Shown: positions 23,875-35,537, numbered from the stretch's first letter. The stretch is 64,000 bases of DNA from Sceloporus undulatus (GCF_019175285.1 NC_056524.1:12975872-13039871); one strand, 5' to 3'. Notes: generated by a model not told the origin, from the letters alone. Program-made: numbers and translations.

Positions 23875-25344
23875 TAAGGAGACAAAAACTTCTCTGCAGC
23901 TGTACATGGTCTTGTGAGAACTCAGTTTCACCTGTAACAGCAATATTAGAATTGTAACTACCCATATAAACTCCCATAGCATTAGTTGAGTAAACATGGA
24001 TTGCATCCTACTAGCAGTGTAGTCTTGTGCATGTCTTGTAAATAGCCACTCACCTGGTTACCTGTGGCAAGCCTGACTTCTCTCCAGGTGAGCAGGCACA
24101 GAATGTTTACAAAACGTGGGACACTGGGGAAGGTATATTTAAGAATATAACATCAGCTAAATGTATGTGTTTAACATGTAAATAAACATTTTGATGGGCT
24201 CATCTCTTTGGACTTATTTAAAAGGAGTTCTGGTATATCAATTGAATCATAAAAACTGTCCTTTAAAGACAGTATAGAACCAGGTGGACACACTGCCTCC
24301 TTCAAGACCTTGAAGGACCATCCAGCCCCCTTCCTTCACTTTCCCAACTTTACTTTATTTTTTTAAATTGATTAAATTAGTCAGCAGATTTTAAAGAGTT
24401 TATTTTTAATGCAGGTAGTTAGAGAAACTGCAGATAATATTAAAAGAGATTCTCTACTCTGTGTGAGAGAAGAGTAAAATCCCTTTTATAGCATGTTCTC
24501 TCTCTACTGACATGCGTGCACACTAAGAATGAAAGCTTAGAGATCTGAATTTTCCATCACATCATCTTGATAAACTGTGTTATTGTGTGTTTTCATATAC
24601 AGATTTTTACATTTTAGCAGGTAGATGGTCTGAAATCATGATGAATTGATTAGGATTTTTAAAGCTTAGAGAGTGTTTCCTCATCACTGTACATTTTATT
24701 ACAGTAGGATAATTAGTCTTGTAATCACTTAAGATTTGCTTTTTTATATTAATTTCCCATTACCCATGGGCTAGGAATTTTAAAATCAGAAAACAGCCGT
24801 AGTTGCTAGTGTGCTTTAGTAGATACTACAACCCAGCATTTTATAGTAATTAAAGAGCTGAACTAGGAATATGAAGATCCAGATTCAAGTCCCCATTCAG
24901 ACACCAACCATCTTGTGCTAGTCATCTAGCTTCAGCCCAATCTGCTTCATCAAATTGTTGTGAGGATAACATAGGCTGGGGAAAAGGACAATAATCTATA
25001 CCACTTTGAGCTTCTAGGGGGAAAGGTGAGATACCAATTAAATATTCCAAATATTTTATGACTCAGTGTGCATAAGAAGTGCCTTATCTCAGTAGCTGTC
25101 CTTGTGCAGGGAAGCACTGTTCTCTGTTTCCTTGCTCAGAGAGATTTGGCTAAGGGTGATGCAGACTGCTGCTTTTTTGAGTGCTGGCAGTGCTGGCAAC
25201 AGCAAAGAAAAGGAACTCATTATACAGAATGTTTATACTACATCTATAGTAATGAGAAATAGTGGGTAAGAATCCCAGGCCTGTTGTATTCTTAAGAAAT
25301 CTTAAATGATATTGTGTTGCTACTTCTAAACTAAGATGGTATAC

Positions 25345-25563
25345 AGTGGACCCTTGTTATCTGCTGGGGTTTGGTTCCAGGAACCCCATGAATAACAAAA
25401 TCTGTGTATGCTCAAGTCCCATTAAATACAATGGCATAGCAAAATGGTGTCCCTTATATAAAATAGAAAAATCAAGGTTTGATACTTGAAATTTATACCT
25501 TTTTGAATATTTTCAACCTGTGGATGCTTGAATCCGTGTATAAAAAATCCATGGATTTGGATT
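25345..25563. mobile_element. Tigger-like DNA transposon
   Basis: Left end 'tacagtggacccttgttatc', inner 'ggtttggttccaggaacccc' and right part 'tgtggatgcttgaatccgtg'. Relatives at 32766 and 62145. In HIKESHI intron 4. Confidence 0.7.
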
Positions 25564-26594
25564 GTTCATATTTAACCTTTTTTTTTTTTTCTTTTTAAAG
25601 AGTTTCAGTATTGCCTTGGGAGTTTTTAAAGGGAAAAAGCTATGTTGTAAATACGGAAGCAAATAAATATTGCACAGAATTGTTTATTCATTCTAATCTT
25701 ACTCGTTTATTCTTGCAGTGGTTCATTGAGATGGCATAGTAGCAAAGTCAGATCTGTTATCCTTCACTTATTCTGTGTATGTGTGTGTGGAGGGGGGAAA
25801 GATTAATGGCTTAATTCTTCTATTCTCATGCATGTAAACATCCCCACAGAGAGCTTATGATGTAGGGTAGGATATAAATATTTTAACCAAATAAAGGAAA
25901 TTTGCTTTTTCTGGAGTACCTGTCCTTGATCACATTTATTCTCTCTTACCTTGGTATGCTATTACTATATAATAGCTTAGCCTATGTGACGTAACTTAAC
26001 TTTCCTCACAAAGATGCTCTGGGTTGTTACGAAATTAAAACTTGGAAAATAACAAACCAAGTATATCACAGGTGGAAAATGGCTAGCCCTTCAGATGTTT
26101 TAGACTAAAGCTTTTAAAGTTGTTTTCCATTGACTCTGTTGGCTGGAATTGATGGGAACTAAAGTCCAAAAAATCTAGAGAACCCAAGGGTTCCCAGTCT
26201 TTATGTGTGTCTTTTTTTTTCCCCTTTGAAGGAAAGGTAGGACATAGATGAGTCAACAAAGTAGATGTAGGAGCCTTCTTATCTGTAGGAACAGCCTTCG
26301 TAACAGTAATGTGGAAAAGATTAGCTGTTGGAAAATTGTATCTGATTTACAGGAGAGGCTGATAGTGTATGAAATGACTGGGGGAATGACATGGCATTCA
26401 GCATAGATGTTTGCAGGTTAGATAAGCCTCTGTACAACTTGGGCCCTCTGTTTGTGCCCAAAGGGGAAAGGTCAGGTCCTTAATTTATGTTTCCTCCCAC
26501 AAACCCAGCAATGTAGCTGGAAGGTTCCAGTGGTTTGTGTCAACGGTGTGTCATGATTTTCATGTACTGTATATTCATTTCCTCTTTTTTCCAG

Positions 26595-26649
26595 GTATGA
26601 GAATTTCCAAAGACGACTAACTCAGAATCCTTTATTCTGGAAAACATAA
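26595..26649 (+). CDS. HIKESHI: HIKESHI exon 5, C-terminus and stop
   Basis: Acceptor 'ttttttccag'. Completes Trp180 and encodes YENFQRRLTQNPLFWKT with TAA at 26647-26649. Matches the mammalian end except Ala to Thr in RRLTQ. Confidence 0.98.
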
Positions 26650-26835
26650 TCTTGAGTCAAGTTCTTTGAGATGCACTATAGCCATTCGTCACATCTTGAA
26701 ATATTGAGCCTACTAAAGAAAATCTCAATGGATTCATTCACATTTGAGAAGAAGGAGGAGGGAGGGGGAAACACAGCTTTTGTAATATTTTTGAGACTGT
26801 TTCAAATTAAAGCCCTAAAAATTATCTCTTGTTGT
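26650..26835 (+). terminator. HIKESHI: HIKESHI 3' UTR with ATTAAA signal
   Basis: The variant hexamer 'attaaa' at 26806-26811 is followed 15-30 bases on by GT-rich sequence ('cttgttgtgtttgttttc'). Cleavage near 26825 is inferred. Confidence 0.65.
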
Positions 26836-27259
26836 GTTTGTTTTCTTACTTTAATTAAAAGTGAGTATAGCCCAAAGAACTCATGAAATGTGAACACATC
26901 TATTTTGATTGAATGAACAAGCCACAAGGTCAGTTGTTTCTTCTTTAATGTACCAAGCTTTGACACATGCTTTCCAAATGGCAGGTTAAATTATATCAGA
27001 AACCTGTATTGGCACTTAGGGCTATACAGTTCCATTAGTAACCTCTTGTGCTAATTAATCACCATGTTTTGCAGACCTGCTCTTTTTAAATTATGTGTTC
27101 TAGGATTGGGGCAGGATGGAGAAGAGGTATAGAAAAACAGACTTTTGGTGTGGGATTGCAGCAGCATATCTGCAATAAATACTTCAGATTTGTACATTAA
27201 ACCCTGAGCTATTACTTCAGAAGCAAAATAGTATCAGTGACTTCTTACTGTTTTAAAGG

Positions 27260-27475
27260 GTACATTTTACAGCATGCCTGCGCCATATGTGGGCTTGCCA
27301 TATGCGGATTCAAGGTCATATGGACGGTAAGCCCCTATAGAATGATTGGGGCATGTGGTGCGCAAAAGCACACCCCACTCATACAAATGGGACTTGAGGC
27401 CCCGCGATTTTTGCCTTATGCAGGAGGGTCTGGAACACTTCCCCCATGTATGGCAAGAGCTGACTGTATTAGAAA
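27260..27475. mobile_element. Tc1/mariner-type MITE
   Basis: Ends 'ttttacagcatgcctgcgcc' and 'ggcaagagctgactgta'. The centre is CpG-bearing ('gaggccccgcgatttttgcc'). Intergenic. Confidence 0.5.
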
Positions 27476-27599
27476 TACTAAACTCCCCACACCAGTTTTT
27501 CCCAGTTTCTGAGTGCATGAACCATAGCTCCCATCAGCCCAGCCATTATTGCTAGTGGAATAGCCCTCCTTCCCCCCTAATCGACCTTTAATATTAAAA

Positions 27600-28815
27600 G
27601 GAATGTTTGGTCATGTAGTGTCATCCACAGGCATGTCCTCTGAGTTTGAGGAGGAAGCTGAGAGCGTAGCGGACATGCCAGGACTAAAGCCACTCCAGCA
27701 GCCTCTGGAAGTAAGCCTGTAGCCAGTACCAGAACCAAGTTCCCAGGAGCAAAGTTTTCCCCCACCTGAGCCAGACATGCCAGTGGCTACTCCCACAGAG
27801 AGATGCCAGGAAAAAGAGACAACTGCATTTTCTGCACTTTAGTAGGAAGCAGGCTGCTAACCAGGACCACCTGCGAGACCCTGATGGCCTATAAATATCC
27901 CAGCACCTCCCTCTGTCCACCATGGTTGACAGTCGTCCTTTTTGCCTCTGGAAATGTCTTGCTGTTGACTGAAACTTTGCTTGGACCTGGAGTACACTTT
28001 TCAGATTTTCCTTTCAAACTTGCTGGACTGGACTGACTGAAACCTTGTTATGACCCTGGGCTAGATTATATGACCACTGCTTTTGCTGCCAAAGATTTGG
28101 TAAGGCTAGCTTCCTTTCTGCCTCTTCCTTAGTGCTTGAAATGAGGGTTTGGCTAGCCTCCCAAGGCTAAAACAGGACACGGAGCCACCAAAGGTACCCC
28201 GGCGCAAGGAAAATAGTCTGCCCAAAATAAGGAGATCTTGCAGGCCTGGCTTGGAAGTGCTAGCACATGTAGACAGGATATGTCCTTTGAGGCTGGAATC
28301 TACATATTCCCTTCATGCACGAGGGTGAATGTGAGCGATACACTGGAAACTGGCCAAAACGTTGGGAGTCAAAGCGTACTTTCCTCTGGAGATGACACTT
28401 CTTTGTGTGAAGCATCTGAATATATTGCCCTGCCACTTCCACACACCTCTGGCCATTTTGTCTCCTGGAAAAATCCACTCAAAATGTCTGAGAAACTGCC
28501 TCAGGACACATTTGCTCTTATAAATATGCCCTTTTGGGACAGCCCCAATTGGTTAAGTTCAGACAGCCACCCTGTCCATTTCTCCCTTCACACACGCAGG
28601 CCCATCCAGGTCTAGGCTGTGTACAGAACCAGACGCATCAATTGCATCCCTGTGCCTGAATCTGGTAAAGTATTGCCCTCTGCTAAATCCTCTGGAATTG
28701 CTATCAGCTACCACCTTTACATTGTTAGTTCTTGTACAACTGTGTGAGTATCTCCTTGTGAAAGCTGATTTCCCCCTTGTTCTTATAAATAAAACGAAAC
28801 TAATTTAGAATCTGC
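27600..28815 (+). repeat. Unclassified repeat, possibly LTR-derived fossil
   Basis: A TATA-like 'gcctataaatatcccagc' lies at 27889-27906. Far downstream, 'cttataaataaaacgaaac' (from 28783) resembles the promoter and polyadenylation parts of LTRs. No conserved protein domain was recognised. Treated as an old broken element of unknown family. Confidence 0.3.
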
Positions 28816-28854
28816 TGACTTTTGACCCCGGCTTTTGGAGCATTACCCACAGTT

Positions 28855-29085
28855 TTTTGTGGAGTTTTTTGGGCTATGTGGCCGTGTTCTGGGAGATTAT
28901 ATTCCTGACATTTCACCAGCAGCTGTGGCTGGCAGAGAATGCTGGCATGGAAGAGAGTAGGGTATATAGAAGAAAGGTCATTGAGTAGAGTAGATGTGAT
29001 CTCCTGGTCCCGAGTTTTTCCAAACTCCTCCAGAACACAGCCACATAGCCCAAAAAAACCCACCAAAAACTATGGATGCCAGCTA
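28855..29085. mobile_element. Palindromic MITE ('catctgtggctggcatcttc' family), decayed
   Basis: Left arm 'ttttgggctatgtggccgtg' and right arm 'cacagccacatagcccaaaa'. The central part differs from the copies at 16434 and 31545. Confidence 0.7.
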
Positions 29086-29244
29086 TGGAAGCTTTCAAGT
29101 TCTTCACATTACCCAAAGTCCTCTTGCTGCCTCCAAATGAGCTAATACAATTGAATACAATTGTGGATGTCCTCTCGGGACCCCAGCATTTTGGGTAACA
29201 TCAGCAGTAAAAGGATAGGGAGGGCTGTCGTTCGAAACAACCAG

Positions 29245-29388
29245 AAGTAGTGGTTCTCAACCTTTGGTTCTCCATTTGCTTTGGACTTCAGATCCCAGAA
29301 GCTTCAGCTAACTTGGCCAATAGTTAGGAATTAAGGGAACTGAAGTCCAAAACATCTAGAAGGCCAAAGGTTGAGAACCATTGAACCA
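29245..29388. mobile_element. hAT-type palindromic MITE
   Basis: Arms 'agtggttctcaacctttggt' and 'ccaaaggttgagaaccat'; centre 'taacttggccaatagttagg'. Confidence 0.75.
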
Positions 29389-29639
29389 GAGAAACTCAGG
29401 TTAAAAAAGAGTGGTGCTTATGGTGGTCCTTGGACTAGCGTTGGTTTGTGAGCCATCACCTGTTGATCCTTGGAGTAGTGAAGGGGTATAAATATGATGC
29501 CTGTCTTATGGGAAAAAATAATTTGCCACTCCCCCCCATTGAATAGATGAGGAATTCTTGGCTTATAATACAGTAATGTGACTGAAACAAGAAACCAGAT
29601 CTGGTTAGCACTTGAAAGGAAGACTGCCAGGGAATACCT

Positions 29640-29702
29640 TCTTATATTTTGTGTAAGACAGTAGCAAACCTCCTCTGAACAAATTTTTGCCAAGAACACT
29701 GT
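29640..29702 (+). repeat. tRNA-type SINE 3' fragment
   Basis: 'agcaaacctcctctgaacaa' and 'gccaagaacac' are the body of the common SINE; head and tail are absent. Confidence 0.55.
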
Positions 29703-29869
29703 ATAATGACACCACTATACATCAGATAGGCACATTAATTCAATCCAAATACTGTTTTATATACAGTTTAAAAAAAACTTTCAAAATTTTAAGCATCTGT
29801 ATTTAACTCATTATATAATATTGTTCCATACATTTTGGCTTATTTAAATTATCTGTTTTAACCTGTTTT

Positions 29870-29973
29870 AATGATATCTTTAAGCTGCCCCGAGATCTCT
29901 TGATTTGGGATGGTGTATAAATAATTTAACAAATTAATTAATTAAGTAAATAAATAATAAAAATGTTGTATGG

Positions 29974-30012
<39 letters not shown>

Positions 30013-30290
30013 TTTTAGCCCACCTCTCCCTACAGATCAAGGTGGGTTACAATAAAAAGAAATAAAATACATAACAGAAGATAATAATCAATACATAACT
30101 TAACAGAATAATCAAATTAAACAACCCCCAACCCTCCACCAACAGTGAAATAATAACAATCAAATACAAATTACATAATTATTACACAAAATAATTAAAT
30201 GATTATATAACAGTTAAAAGCAGGCAGTGGAGTAGGACAGCCAGGGGCAGACAGTATGTGGTGGAAAGACGAGTTATCAGTGTAACTAAT
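29870..30290. repeat. L2-like tails flanking an (ATA)n microsatellite
   Basis: A + strand tail ('ctgccccgagatctcttgat'...'ataaataat') ends near 29945. (AAT)n spans 29976-30012. A reverse-strand tail starts with 'cccacctctccctacagatc'. Confidence 0.5.
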
Positions 30291-30304
30291 AAAGAAACAA
30301 TAAT

Positions 30305-30440
30305 ATATAGCTCTCCAGTCTGTCTTCACAAGAACCTTGTGAGGTAGGCCAAGCTAAGACTAACTGAAGTTCAGTCATTCAGTGAGCTTTGTGGCTTAGT
30401 AGGGACTCGGATCTGGATCTCTGTCCTATTCCAATGCATG
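30305..30440 (-). repeat. MIR/CORE-like SINE, reverse strand
   Basis: 'cacaagaaccttgtgaggta' followed by 'cattcagtgagctttgtggc' and 'gactcggatctggatctc' match the common reptile/bird CORE-SINE head region read backward. Confidence 0.5.
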
Positions 30441-30543
30441 TGCAACACTCATACAAGCTACAGACTCACTGAAAAGAATATGATTGGTAAGATAGAAGGC
30501 AATAGGAATAGAGGAAGATCTCAATACAGATTGGATAAGACTC

Positions 30544-30772
30544 AGATGGTCAGCATGGTGCAGTGGTTTGAATGTTGGACTATGACACTAGAGACCAGGG
30601 TTCAAATCCCCTCCCTGCCATGATGGAAACCCACTGGGTGACCTTGGGCAAACCACAGTCTCTCAGCTTCAGATGAAGGCAAGAGGAAACCTTCTTTGAA
30701 CAAACCATGCCAAGAAAACACTATAATAGGTTCCCTATAACTCAGGGCCACCACAAATTTGAGTGCCTTACA
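30544..30772 (+). repeat. tRNA-type SINE
   Basis: Head 'gtgcagtggtttgaatgttg' and B-box-like 'ggttcaaatcccc'; body 'gtgaccttgggcaaacca'. The tail is cut short at a MITE half (30770-30900, 'acactgtagaaataac'). Confidence 0.8.
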
Positions 30773-31544
30773 CTGTAGAAATAACACACCACTTTAAGTG
30801 CTACAGAATCTGGGGTTTGTAGTTTGGCGAGACACCAATGCTCTTTGCAAAGACCTCGGAGAACTACAAATAAAAGTGTTGCAGCAGAGATACACTGTGT
30901 TGATACATTGCAGATTCAAAGAAAACCTGAGAACTGCTCACACCAGTCCACAGCAGCCACAGCGACAGAACAGACGGGGGACCCAGATCAGATGAGAACA
31001 CAAACAGTTTGTTTATGTGTCCAAGAAAAAGCCGGCTGCCTCAGAAGGAATTCACATTCCAACAGAAATCCTGAGGCCTTGAGGAAAGAAAATGGCTCTC
31101 TTTTATAGGAGAACAGGCAAAGAAGGTCCTCTAATACATTTCATTGGTCATAGCAAAATTTAAACATACAAGATTTCCTACAATCAAGGAACAGATACAA
31201 GCATATATTAAAATATAATTAAGGCACATTCTTTCTTCCCTTATCAGTACTTATGTTACCCTGGGCCTCTTTGTACCAGAGAAGCTACATCTCTTATCTG
31301 TAAGTTATTATGGTTTCAAAGCCGGCTGCAGGGCCTTGGAGAACAAATGTCCTTCAAAATGTCAACCTTTATTCTAACACTCCTTTCTGAAGTCCTCCCC
31401 ACCATTCCTTTGTAGGGGCCTCAAATCCAAATTCCTTTCTATGCGTCCATTTTGGTTCACTATATTTTACTACATTTATTTCATGTATGTGAATATTGAT
31501 TATTGAATTCTAACTGCCACACATACTGTTAAATATGTGACGTT

Positions 31545-31905
31545 GAAGGCTTTCATGGTCGGCATCCATAGTTTTTTGTGGGTTTTTTGGGCTATGTGGC
31601 CATGTTCCAGAAAAGTTTCTTCCTGACGTTTCGCCAGCATCTGTGGCTGGCATCTTCAGAGAATGCTTGCCTAGAAAGGAGTTGGGTATATAATCTGTGT
31701 GACCTGGAAATGCAGCAGTGATTTGCATGTGTATTGTTCTGTTGCTGTGCAAATCACTCCTGCATTTCCAGGTCACACAGTATATATACCCAACTCCTTT
31801 CTAGGCAAGCATTCTCTGAAGATGCCAGCCACAGATGCTGGTGAAACATTGGGAAGAAACTCTTCTCAAACATGGCTACATAGCCTGAAGAACCCACAAA
31901 AAACT
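31545..31905. mobile_element. Large palindromic MITE
   Basis: Two ~175-base arms; the centre near 31727 reads 'gcatgtgtattgttctgttg'. Arms include 'tgtgacctggaaatgcag' and complement, plus the shared 'catctgtggctggcatcttc'. Longest and best-preserved member of its family here. Confidence 0.85.
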
Positions 31906-31911
31906 GTTAAA

Positions 31912-32714
31912 TATGTTGAAGAGAGATTTTGCTGCACATTGAGACTAACTGAAAGAAAGAAGTTGCCAGCATGAGCGTTCATAGACTAAAAGACCTGAAC
32001 AGACAGCCAAAATAAAAGCTGCTTCCACGTTTTATCATCACATCATCATCCAAAGGCCTAGCTGTGTGTGAATCAGTTTTGCAAAGGGACCTTCCATGAT
32101 TATCAATATTATATTAGCAGCAAAGAGCTAGCTGTGTGAGTCAGTTTGCAAATGCCAAATGTGCTTTGTGTGTTTTTTGGAATGGGGGAGGGGGGTTGGG
32201 AAGTACATTTCTGCCATCTGTCTAGGATTAATGCCAAAATGTCCTCCATTTTGATCATGCCTAAGAAACATGCATTTATATTAACATTTTAAAAAAATCA
32301 TAATTTTTCGCATGTCCCCATTTTTATAAAATGTGCCCTACATTTTAAAATATTGCCCTACATTTGCCCTACATTTGTCCCGTTTTTCGAGGTCCAGACT
32401 TATGGCAAACCCTAGCTTCAGGTCACTTTGTAGGTATGCTGTTTAATATGATGCTTGCATCCTAAGAGGCTGGAAGCCACGCCAAAGCCATGCTCCAATC
32501 CCTTAAATGAATGTGTCATTTAAACAGCATACCTCCAAAGTGACCTGAAGCAGCTTTATTTTGGCCTGTCTGCTCGGGCCCTAAAGTCTACTTCCTCGGA
32601 AGCCTAGCATCTGAGCTTCTGCAGAAATATCTGAGGAAGCAGACTGAAGTCTACAAAAGCTCATGCAGGCAACTTCTTCTTTCAGTTAGTCTCAAAAAGG
32701 TGCTATCTCCAGAC
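31912..32714. mobile_element. MITE split by nested elements
   Basis: Left half 31912-31985 ('gactaactgaaagaaagaag') and right half 32588-32714 ('ctttcagttagtctcaaaaa') belong to the family at 7373. Between them lies a 'gcagctttattttgg' MITE (31988-32581), itself interrupted at about 32028-32403. Confidence 0.7.
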
Positions 32715-32765
32715 TCATTTTGCAGGCTAACACAGCTAACTTTGAATCCTACCACTGTGTTAAAT

Positions 32766-32992
32766 ACAGTCAGTCCTCCTTATCCACAGATTCAAGCATC
32801 CATGGCTTGAAAATATTCAATAGAATAAAAATAAATTCAAAATAAAAAAACCTTGATTTTCTATAAGGGACACCATTTTGCCATGCCACTGTATTCAATG
32901 GGACTTGAGAGCATCCATGGATTTTGTCATCCAGGGGGATCCTGGAACCAACCCCATCATATAACAAGGGCCCAGGCCCACGTGTATGGTTC
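32766..32992. mobile_element. Tigger-like DNA transposon
   Basis: 'tacagtcagtcctccttatc' left end, 'ccatggcttgaaaatattca' inside, 'gatcctggaaccaacccc' to the right. Same family as 25345 and 62145. Confidence 0.7.
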
Positions 32993-33074
32993 AGATGAAG
33001 GCAAGAGCAAACCCCCTTTGAATAAATCCTGCCATACAACAACAGCCATGAAAGTCTCCATAACAGGGCCCCTA

Positions 33075-33480
33075 ACTTTCACGCGCATATACACTGTAGA
33101 AATAATGCACCACTTTAGCTGCCATGGCCCAATCCAACACAATCTGGGATTTGTAGTTTTGCCGAGACACCAGCACTCTTAGTCCAAGGACAGCATAAAA
33201 CTACAAAAAAAAGTAGTGTTGCAGAGGTACACTGCACTGATACTGAAAACATGCAGGGGGAGCTCTGTGGGCCATTTAACAAATACAATCAAAAATCCAC
33301 GGAGAACCTTTATGGGCCAACCGAAATGTACAATATATTTGTTGGCAAGCTTCGAAGCTCCATGGGCTCCTTCCATTAGGCAAGATGTTACAAAGCAAAC
33401 GGAGGGGGAAAAAACCAATCGGAGATGTCCGTCAGATTTTTTGCAAGTGTTGATATTGTTAAATATGTTGTAATTGGTCA
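33075..33480. mobile_element. Two MITE remnants
   Basis: 33085-33240 matches the left arm of the hAT MITE family ('acactgtagaaataatgcac'). 33300-33400 ('tttatgggccaaccgaaatg') matches a separate family also at 55545. Confidence 0.5.
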
Positions 33481-33537
33481 AACTTACATTGTTACTGTAT
33501 CACATCTAACTAACCAAGTCATAATATTTTGCTATTA

Positions 33538-33690
33538 AAGACAGTGATTCCCAACCTTTGGTCCTCCAGATATTTTGTACTTCAGCCTCCAGAATCTCTG
33601 ACTATTGACCAAGCTGGCAGGGGCTTCTGGGAGCTGTAGTCCAAAACACCTGGAGGACTAAAGTTTGGGAGCCACTGCTCCAATAGAAAC
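33538..33690. mobile_element. hAT-type palindromic MITE upstream of CCDC81
   Basis: Arms 'gtgattcccaacctttggtc' and 'gactaaagtttgggagccac'; centre 'gaccaagctggcaggggctt'. About 180 bases before the CCDC81 promoter. Confidence 0.8.
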
Positions 33691-33814
33691 CTCTCTGATG
33701 GCTCATTGCATGGCAGTCTATTCCCACTTTCCCCACGAATTGCAAGGCGTCACCTGTTTTCAGCCCTGGACTTGTTTCATTGGCTGAGGCTTCTGCCAAT
33801 CACCAGAAAGTATC

Positions 33815-34173
33815 TGAACGACCCCGCCCCCTTTTTCCTCAGTGGGTGGCCAGCCTTATTGTGATGTCACCCTTAGCAACAGATTTGGCGTCCTAGCAAC
33901 GGCCCTTCCCCTTCCCATTCATACTTTTTCTTCGACCTGGGTTCTGCTCTTCTTCTCTCTCTCTTTTGGCCTCAAGCAACTTTTGGTTTCTTTTGCATGG
34001 ATGAGGAGGGGAAATGGGACACAGGGAAATGAGGGAAAGGATTTTAAGTTTTTAAAATCAAGGGATTAGGAATAATAATAATTGTAATATTAATAAAATT
34101 TTTGGAATGTGACAGCCACTTTCTTCCCACTTCCAAACTTCCAAAGACAATCCAGTCTAACCCGGATGTGAAA
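33815..34173 (+). promoter_or_regulatory. CCDC81: CCDC81 promoter and 5' UTR with an RFX X-box
   Basis: GC-richer sequence starts at about 33820 ('ccccgcccccttt'). At 33866-33880, GTCACC-CTT-AGCAAC fits the ciliary X-box GTNRCC(N0-3)RGYAAC without mismatch. A second AGCAAC half-site is at 33894-33899. RFX factors drive ciliary genes through such sites, which suits CCDC81. The exact start of transcription is not visible. Confidence 0.65.
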
Positions 34174-34252
34174 ATGTTGGACACCATCCATGCTGCAATC
34201 CTTGAAGGAGGCAGGAATGTGTTCCTGACACTTCCCAAACTCACTTCAGAGG
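34174..34252 (+). CDS. CCDC81: CCDC81 exon 1 (residues 1-27)
   Basis: ATG at 34174, in context 'gtgaaaatgt' (A at -3), begins MLDTIHAAILEGGRNVFLTL then PKLTSE, as in mammals. Donor 'gtaagc' at 34253. An in-frame ATG at 34102 would add 24 residues with no family support, so the inner start is preferred. Confidence 0.95.
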
Positions 34253-34373
34253 GTAAGCTGACTTTGTTTCTTCATTGTTGTTGTTGTTGCTGCTGTTGTT
34301 ATCATTATTAATATCCCACTTTCCCCCAAAAAAATTGGGACTCAGAGGGGCTTACAATTTAAAAAAGCATAGT

Positions 34374-34572
34374 TTGATGGGTGCTTTCAAGTCCTTTCTG
34401 ACTTACGGCAACCCTAAGTCAAGCCATCATGGGGTTTTCTTCGCAAGTTTCTTCAGAGGGGGTTTGCCATTGCTTTCCTCTGAGGCTGAGAGAGTGTGAC
34501 TTGCCCAAGGTCACCCTGTGGGTTTGCATGGCCAAGCTGGCATTCAAACCCTGGTCTCCAAAGCCCAATGCT
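34374..34572 (-). repeat. tRNA-type SINE
   Basis: Tail 'gtgctttcaagtcctttctg', body 'gtgacttgcccaaggtcacc', head end 'cccaatgctcaaac'. First of two same-direction SINEs in CCDC81 intron 1. Preceded by a (TTG)n-rich run and an L2-like tail. Confidence 0.85.
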
Positions 34573-34584
34573 CAAACTATTTTG

Positions 34585-35150
34585 TTTTTGTTGCCAGGTG
34601 CCTTCGAGTCGTTTCTGACTTATGATGACCCTCAGTGAGCCTATCATGGGAGTTTCTTGGCAGGATTTGTTCAGAGGAGGTTTGCCATTGCCCCCCTGAG
34701 GCTGAGAGAGTGTGACTTGCCCAAGGTCATCCAGTGGGTTTACATGGCCAAGCTGGCATTCAAACTTATTTAAATATTTGAAGGGATGTCATATTGAGGA
34801 TGGAGCAAGCTTGTTTTTGCTGCTCCAGGGACTAGAACACAGAACAATGGATGCAAGCTACAGCAATAAAAGAGATTCCACCTCAACATTAGGAGGAACT
34901 TCCTGACAGTAAGAGCTGTTCAACAGTGGAACACACTCCCTTAGAGTGTAGTGGAGTCTCCTTCCTTGGAGGTCTTTAAGCAGAGGCTGGATGGCCATCA
35001 GTTGGGGATGCTTTGATTGAGAGTTCCTGCATGGCAGAATGGGGTTAGGCTGTATGGCCCTTGTGGTCTCTTCCAACTCTATGATTCTATGAAACCCTGG
35101 TCTCTAGAGTTGTAGTTCAACACTCAAATCCCTATGCCATGCTAACTCTG
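34585..35150 (-). repeat. tRNA-type SINE split by a CR1 3' end
   Basis: SINE tail and body at 34590-34767 end at 'ggcattcaaac'. The head resumes at 35093 with 'aaccctggtctctagag' and ends near 35148. The intervening CR1 runs on the opposite strand. Confidence 0.8.
34768..35092 (+). repeat. CR1 LINE 3' end, inserted in a SINE
   Basis: 'ttgaagggatgtcatattga', 'acaatggatgcaagctacag' and 'ccttccttggaggtctttaa' lead to the terminal 'ctatgattctatga'. A well-kept copy, and a useful reference for the noisy copy at 47.7-49.6 kb. Confidence 0.9.
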
Positions 35151-35317
35151 CTGAAACCACTGCTCCATATTGAAAAAATTGTTACACACTGGAGATCCCA
35201 CCCACCCGGGTTAACCACGAGGCTAATGATATAATGCAAGTTTGTCTTGTTATAACAATACATTGCTATCAATATGCCTTGCATTTTACAGTAAATAGGT
35301 ATGTACTGATATATATC

Positions 35318-35525
35318 TGAGAGCCAGAGTATTGTAGTGGTTTCAGATGAATTACTTTTGAATGAATTGAATGAATGGAGATTAGGGTTGGATTCGCTGC
35401 TTGGCCATGGAAACCCACTCAGTGACCTTGGGCAAGGCACACACTCTCAGCCCCAGAAAACCCTGTGACAGGTTTATTTCAGTGTCTCCATAAGTTGGAA
35501 AAAACTAGAAGGCACACAACAACAG
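35318..35525 (+). repeat. tRNA-type SINE
   Basis: 'gagccagagtattgtagtgg' head, 'gtgaccttgggcaaggcac' body, 'aaggcacacaacaaca' tail. A short duplication, 'gaatgaattgaatgaatgg', is inserted in the head. Confidence 0.75.
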
Positions 35526-35537
35526 TGCACATATATG

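Noticed and set aside
31510-31974. Two opposing open frames with the same KMPATDAGET peptide
   Set aside because: They read the two arms of one palindromic transposon; no protein is implied.
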